NCBI GenBank assembly: GCA_021845725.1
Contig: JAJZVL010000018.1
Coordinates: forward strand, 1-48,457
DNA length: 48,457 nt
Source of the DNA: Actinomycetes bacterium
GTDB lineage: Bacteria > Actinomycetota > Acidimicrobiia > Acidimicrobiales > RAAP-2
Reading direction: 5' to 3'
How positions within the stretch are numbered: position 1 is the first letter of the stretch; every line of letters begins with the position of its first letter. The position numbers and the translations under genes were made by a program. Shown here one piece after another: positions 44,855 to 48,457 of the stretch. A model generated the notes under the pieces. That model was not told the origin of the DNA and searched no databases. It saw only the letters and a program-made list of their open reading frames with translations.

Positions 44855-47800
44855 GTGACGATCGAGACCAACGACGTACCCGTGCCGGACGATGATCCCT
44901 GGGCGCGCGACCTGCTCGCGGGCGCGACGGACCCCCAGGCGAAACACGTCGCGCTCGACCTCAGCCGGCGGGCACCTGCGAGCTATCGGGAGCGGACCAC
45001 GCCCGGACAGGCAGCGCTCGACGCCGGCGAGCTGCGGACGCTCTTCGGTGACGGGCAACTGGCAGGCGCCGGGAGCCCGCCTCCGGGCGAAGCGAACGCC
45101 GAGCACCGGTTCGCAGTACGCGCGTTGGGCGACGGGCGGTTCCACATCCGCAGGCTGGCGGCGAAGCCCGTCGAGCTGACCGCCCTTCTCCCTGTGCTCG
45201 AGAGCTTCGGCCTCGTCGTCGAGGAGTCCGTACCGTACCGCTTCGAGCTCAGAGACGGGCTCCCGGTGTCGATCGACGACGTCGGCGTGCACCTGGTCAA
45301 GCTCGGTGCCGGGGCTGGCACCTTCACCCCGGCGACGGACGGGCCACGGCTCGTCGACGCGCTCGACGCCGTCGTTGGCGGGCGGACGGAGGTCGACCGT
45401 CTGAACGTGCTCGTTCCCGCCGCCGGCCTCAGCTGGCGCGAGGTCGCCCTACTGCGCACGTACACGAATTACTGGGCGCAGTGCGACCCGCCCGTGCCGC
45501 CAGCCGACGTCGAAGAGGCCTTGGTCGCGTTCCCCGCAGTCGCCCGGAACCTCGTCGGGTACTTCGTCGCTCGCTTCGACCCGACTGTGGAAGAGCCGGA
45601 GGCGTCGGCTCGCGCCGCGTGCGTCGCCGAGCTCACGAAAGTGCCTCTGCTCCGCTGGGATCGGGCCCTGCGCGTCGTGCTCTCGCTCATCGACGCGACC
45701 GTTCGCACGGATTTCTTCCAGCGAAGGGTCACAGGGCAACCGAAGGACGCGGTCACCCTCAAGCTCGAGAGTGCCTCGGTCCCCCAGCTGCACGCCCCGC
45801 TGCCGAGGTTCGAGGCCTGGGTGCACGCGCCTGGCGTCGAGGGCATCCACCTGCGCGCCGGCTTGGTCGCCCGCGGCGGCATCCGCTGGAGCGAACGACC
45901 GGACGACTTCCGCACCGAGGTGCTCGACCTCATGGTGGCGCAGGTCAAGAAGAACGCGATCATCGTCCCGACGGGGGCGAAGGGGGGTTTCGTCTGCCGC
46001 CAACCAGGACGCCCCACCCCCGAAGACGTCCGTCGCTCCTACTCGGTCTTCGTGGGCTCGCTCCTCGACATCACCGACAACCTCGAGGGCGGCAAGGTCG
46101 TCGCTCCCCCAGACATGGTCATCCACGACGGGGCCGACCCCTATCTCGTCGTCGCGGCGGACAAGGGCACCGCAGCGCTGTCCGACCTCGCCAACGAGCT
46201 CAGCGCGGCGCACGGGTTCTGGCTCGGCGACGCGTTCGCATCAGGTGGGAGCCATGGCTACAACCACAAGGCCATGGGCATCACCGCGCGTGGTGGCTGG
46301 GTGGCCGTCCGGCGCCATTTCCACCAGCTCGGCATCGACGTCCAGCGCGAGCCGATCCTGGTGGCCGGCGTCGGCGACATGTCCGGAGACGTCTTCGGCA
46401 ATGCGATGCTGCTCAGCAGCGCGATCCGGCTCGTCGCCGCGTTCGATCACCGGCACATCTTCTTGGATCCCGACCCAGACCCCGCGACGTCATTTCGCGA
46501 GCGGACGCGCCTGGCAAAGCTCGCCACGTCGAGCTGGGCCGACTACTCGACCGACGTCATCTCCCCTGGTGGGGGCGTCTGGGCACGCGACGTGAAGGAG
46601 ATCCCGCTCGCCCCTGAGGCGCGACGGGTGCTCGGCATCGAGGCGGAACGCCTCTCGCCTCCCGAGCTCATCAGCGCCATCCTCGAGGCGCCCGTCGATC
46701 TTCTGTGGTTCGGTGGCGTGGGCACGTTCGTCAAGGCATCCGGCGAGCCCGACAGCGAAGTGGGCGACCACGCCAACGACGAGGTCCGGGTCACCGCGGA
46801 GCGCATCCGCGCCCGGGTGATCGGCGAGGGGGGCAACCTCGGCCTCACCCAGCAGGCTCGGATCCGCTACTCACGGCGCGGCGGGCGCATCAACACGGAC
46901 TTCATCGACAACTCGGCGGCAGTCGCCACCTCCGACCGCGAGGTGAACCTGAAGATCCTCCTCGCGCTCGCGATCGAGGAGGGCCGCCTCGAGCCCCTCG
47001 ACCGGGACGCCTACCTCGAACGCGCCCAGGACGCCGTCGCCACCGAAGTGCTGCGCCAGGTCGACCACAGCGTTGCCGCCCTCAACAGGGCGGTGCCAGA
47101 TAGCGCCGAGCAGCTCGACGCCTACGCCGCGCTGATCGACGTCCTCGAGGCGTCGGGCCGCGTCAACCGAGCGGTCGAGTCGCTCCCTGCAGCCGACGAG
47201 ATCACGGTCCGGCGCGCGGCGGGCGCGGGCATGATCCGGCCGGAGCTTGCGGTCCTCCTCGCCTACGCGAAGTCCGACCTCAGCACAGCCATCGAACGGT
47301 CCCCGGTCATCGCGGACCGGTCGTTCGCCAGCGCGGTCGAGTCCTACTTCCCCGCGGCGATGCGAGCGGACTTCCAAGACCTCATCGCCAAGCACCGTCT
47401 CTACGACCAGATCCTGGCGACCGAGGTGGCGGGCGAGATCGTCGACCAGCTCGGAGCGGTGTGGGCGCACGAGACCGCGGCCGAGCTCGGCGTCGGCTTG
47501 GGGGACGTCGCCGGCGCGTACTGGGCGGCACGCCACGTCGTGGGAGCCGCGGGACCCTGGGAGGAGCTCGACACGTTGTGGACCGAGCTGCCGGCGGACG
47601 CAGACGCGCGGCTGCACCGCATCGTGAGCGACGCGGTGGCCGGCCTTGCGCGAACGTACCTCCGACGCGGGGTGCCGGTGCAGCCGAGTGCGCTCGTCGC
47701 CGACGACGTTCCGATCGCCGAAGCGCTCGCAGGCGTTCCGCAGGGACAGGAGGCGGTCAACGAGCTCCTGGCGCTGGGTGTCGACCGGTCGCTCGCCGAG

Positions 47801-48223
47801 CGCTGGACCGCCATTGCCGCACGTGGTGCCGTAGGCGACGTGGGACCGGTCGTTCGTGCGACCGGGCGACCGGTGGACGAGGTCCTCGGGGCATTCGCGC
47901 TCGTCGACGACGCGGCTGGCGTCCCGCGTATGACGCGCGCTCTTCGACAGGCGTCCACGCCGGACCGATGGCGGTCTTGGCTCACGAGGGCCACCTCCGA
48001 CGACCTCGCGGACTGGCGGGTCGCCGCCGTGCTGGACGCACTCGAGTCCGGGCAGGATCCAGCGAACCCGCTCATCGGTTGGGCAGCTGCGCACGACGCG
48101 TCGCTCTCCGCCGCGCGACGGCTCCTCCTCGCACTGGACGCACAGGGTGCAGACCCCACGACCGTGGTGGCCGTCGCCCTGCGGCGGCTGCCAAAGATCA
48201 CCGTCGCAGACGGTCGCAGATGA
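44855..48223 (+). CDS. NAD-dependent glutamate dehydrogenase, large-type, shortened N-terminus
   Basis: 1122-aa protein matching the catalytic and C-terminal parts of the bacterial 180-kDa NAD-glutamate dehydrogenase (usually about 1600 aa), which deaminates glutamate to 2-oxoglutarate. Signatures are GGIRWSERPDDFRTEVLDLM, VKKNAIIVPTGAKGGFV with the catalytic Lys, PPDMVIHDGADPYLVVAADKGTA, SHGYNHKAMGITARGGW and the NAD-binding GVGDMSGDVFGNAML. The N-terminal ACT-like regulatory region of about 450-500 residues is missing; the protein begins within the segment preceding the catalytic domain. GATGCT, 6 nt and GTG 44855 suggest a leaderless start; no in-frame ATG, GTG or TTG was found in the 140 nt upstream. 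Confidence 0.92.
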   Translation: MTIETNDVPVPDDDPWARDLLAGATDPQAKHVALDLSRRAPASYRERTTPGQAALDAGELRTLFGDGQLAGAGSPPPGEANAEHRFAVRALGDGRFHIRRLAAKPVELTALLPVLESFGLVVEESVPYRFELRDGLPVSIDDVGVHLVKLGAGAGTFTPATDGPRLVDALDAVVGGRTEVDRLNVLVPAAGLSWREVALLRTYTNYWAQCDPPVPPADVEEALVAFPAVARNLVGYFVARFDPTVEEPEASARAACVAELTKVPLLRWDRALRVVLSLIDATVRTDFFQRRVTGQPKDAVTLKLESASVPQLHAPLPRFEAWVHAPGVEGIHLRAGLVARGGIRWSERPDDFRTEVLDLMVAQVKKNAIIVPTGAKGGFVCRQPGRPTPEDVRRSYSVFVGSLLDITDNLEGGKVVAPPDMVIHDGADPYLVVAADKGTAALSDLANELSAAHGFWLGDAFASGGSHGYNHKAMGITARGGWVAVRRHFHQLGIDVQREPILVAGVGDMSGDVFGNAMLLSSAIRLVAAFDHRHIFLDPDPDPATSFRERTRLAKLATSSWADYSTDVISPGGGVWARDVKEIPLAPEARRVLGIEAERLSPPELISAILEAPVDLLWFGGVGTFVKASGEPDSEVGDHANDEVRVTAERIRARVIGEGGNLGLTQQARIRYSRRGGRINTDFIDNSAAVATSDREVNLKILLALAIEEGRLEPLDRDAYLERAQDAVATEVLRQVDHSVAALNRAVPDSAEQLDAYAALIDVLEASGRVNRAVESLPAADEITVRRAAGAGMIRPELAVLLAYAKSDLSTAIERSPVIADRSFASAVESYFPAAMRADFQDLIAKHRLYDQILATEVAGEIVDQLGAVWAHETAAELGVGLGDVAGAYWAARHVVGAAGPWEELDTLWTELPADADARLHRIVSDAVAGLARTYLRRGVPVQPSALVADDVPIAEALAGVPQGQEAVNELLALGVDRSLAERWTAIAARGAVGDVGPVVRATGRPVDEVLGAFALVDDAAGVPRMTRALRQASTPDRWRSWLTRATSDDLADWRVAAVLDALESGQDPANPLIGWAAAHDASLSAARRLLLALDAQGADPTTVVAVALRRLPKITVADGRR

Positions 48224-48228
48224 CCGTC
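48209..48228 (+). terminator. Hairpin spanning the glutamate dehydrogenase stop codon
   Basis: GACGGTC and GACCGTC form a perfect 7-bp stem with a 6-nt loop that includes the beginning of the stop codon. There is no U-tract; terminator function is uncertain. Confidence 0.35.
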
Positions 48229-48245
48229 GGGCCCGTGCTCGGGGC

Positions 48246-48347
48246 GAGCTGCACCGGGGCGAGCTGCACCGGGGGCGGGCTGCACCGGGGCGAGCTGCAC
48301 CGGGGGCGGGCTGCACCGGGGCGAGCTGCACCGGGGGCGGGCTGCGG
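48246..48347. repeat. 31-bp tandem repeat with 15/16-bp substructure
   Basis: Two full 31-bp copies (48261-48291 and 48292-48322) are flanked by a half copy before and a partial copy after. Each unit is two related halves, GAGCTGCACCGGGGG and CGGGCTGCACCGGGGC. It lies just downstream of the glutamate dehydrogenase gene. From about 48348 to the window end nothing reliable is seen apart from a weak GGCGAA/TTCGCC inverted repeat. Confidence 0.9.
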
Positions 48348-48457
48348 CGAGGGCCGGACGTCCACGACGCGCGTGAAAGGCGAAAAGCTCGCCGTTCGCC
48401 GCCACGATGAACGTGGTCATCGCCCGGAGATCGCCGCCTGCGCTCGATCTCTTCGAC

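Noticed and set aside
48246-48347. Pentapeptide-repeat protein suggested by LHRGE-like translation of the tandem repeat
   Set aside because: The 31-bp period is not a multiple of 3, so the frame changes with each unit; no stable pentapeptide pattern or gene results.
46871-48420. Minus-strand frames running through the end of the glutamate dehydrogenase gene and the 31-bp repeat
   Set aside because: They are antisense to a strongly supported enzyme and their N-termini consist of translated tandem repeat.

Overview
The window is very GC-rich, densely packed DNA from an actinobacterium. Supporting genes are decaprenylphosphoryl-arabinose synthesis (UbiA-type transferase, DprE1, DprE2), the GlgE glucan pathway with a fused trehalose synthase-maltokinase, and a large NAD-glutamate dehydrogenase. 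Many genes appear to be leaderless: a TAnnnT -10 hexamer lies 6-8 nt before a GTG or ATG. A deep-branching class such as Acidimicrobiia is possible, but this is inferred from gene content only. No rRNA, CRISPR array or intact transposon is visible.

Layout. 1-1.6 kb: two-component system (kinase cut by the window edge). 1.7-4.15 kb: Nudix hydrolase, DapA-family lyase, and a structured leader before a COG4280-like membrane protein and its small partner. 4.17-7.28 kb: arabinan precursor genes ubiA-dprE1-dprE2. 7.37-8.0 kb: a single protein built from tandem CsrA-like units, the most unusual gene here. 8.0-17.2 kb: glgE, treS-mak, malQ, glgB, each overlapping the next by 4 nt, preceded by aidB (to 19.0 kb). 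19.1-22.3 kb: small acidic protein, divergent PlsY-like protein, lipid flippase-like protein, DegV. 22.3-25.6 kb: ComB-like phosphatase and a 2-oxoacid dehydrogenase E1alpha/E1beta set with a free lipoyl domain but no E2. 25.8-30.7 kb: unrecognised protein, acyl-CoA synthetase, DedA, heme A synthase, and a stand-alone histidine-kinase DHp-like domain. 30.7-30.9 kb: fragment of a peptidase E gene.

31.0-37.8 kb is a polyol or glycerol type operon: DeoR regulator, APC permease, FGGY kinase, GlpA-like dehydrogenase with a BFD iron-sulfur tail, and an FAD partner oxidoreductase. 37.8-41.5 kb is gene-poor, with a VapBC pair, repeats and a frameshifted unknown gene, and ends at the 3' side of a CAU tRNA gene; it looks like an eroded island. 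41.7-43.8 kb: universal stress protein and a second APC permease. 43.9-48.2 kb: PAP2 phosphatase and a short form of large NAD-glutamate dehydrogenase, then a 31-bp tandem repeat at the right edge.

The genes suggest an aerobic heterotroph that stores alpha-glucan through trehalose, maltose and maltose-1-phosphate, makes arabinose-containing wall polymers, and relies on overlapping start/stop codons and leaderless mRNAs. The best leads for new biology are the tandem CsrA protein, the leader RNA at about 2.99-3.06 kb, the DHp-only protein, and two short leaderless upstream ORFs that overlap the starts of their downstream genes.
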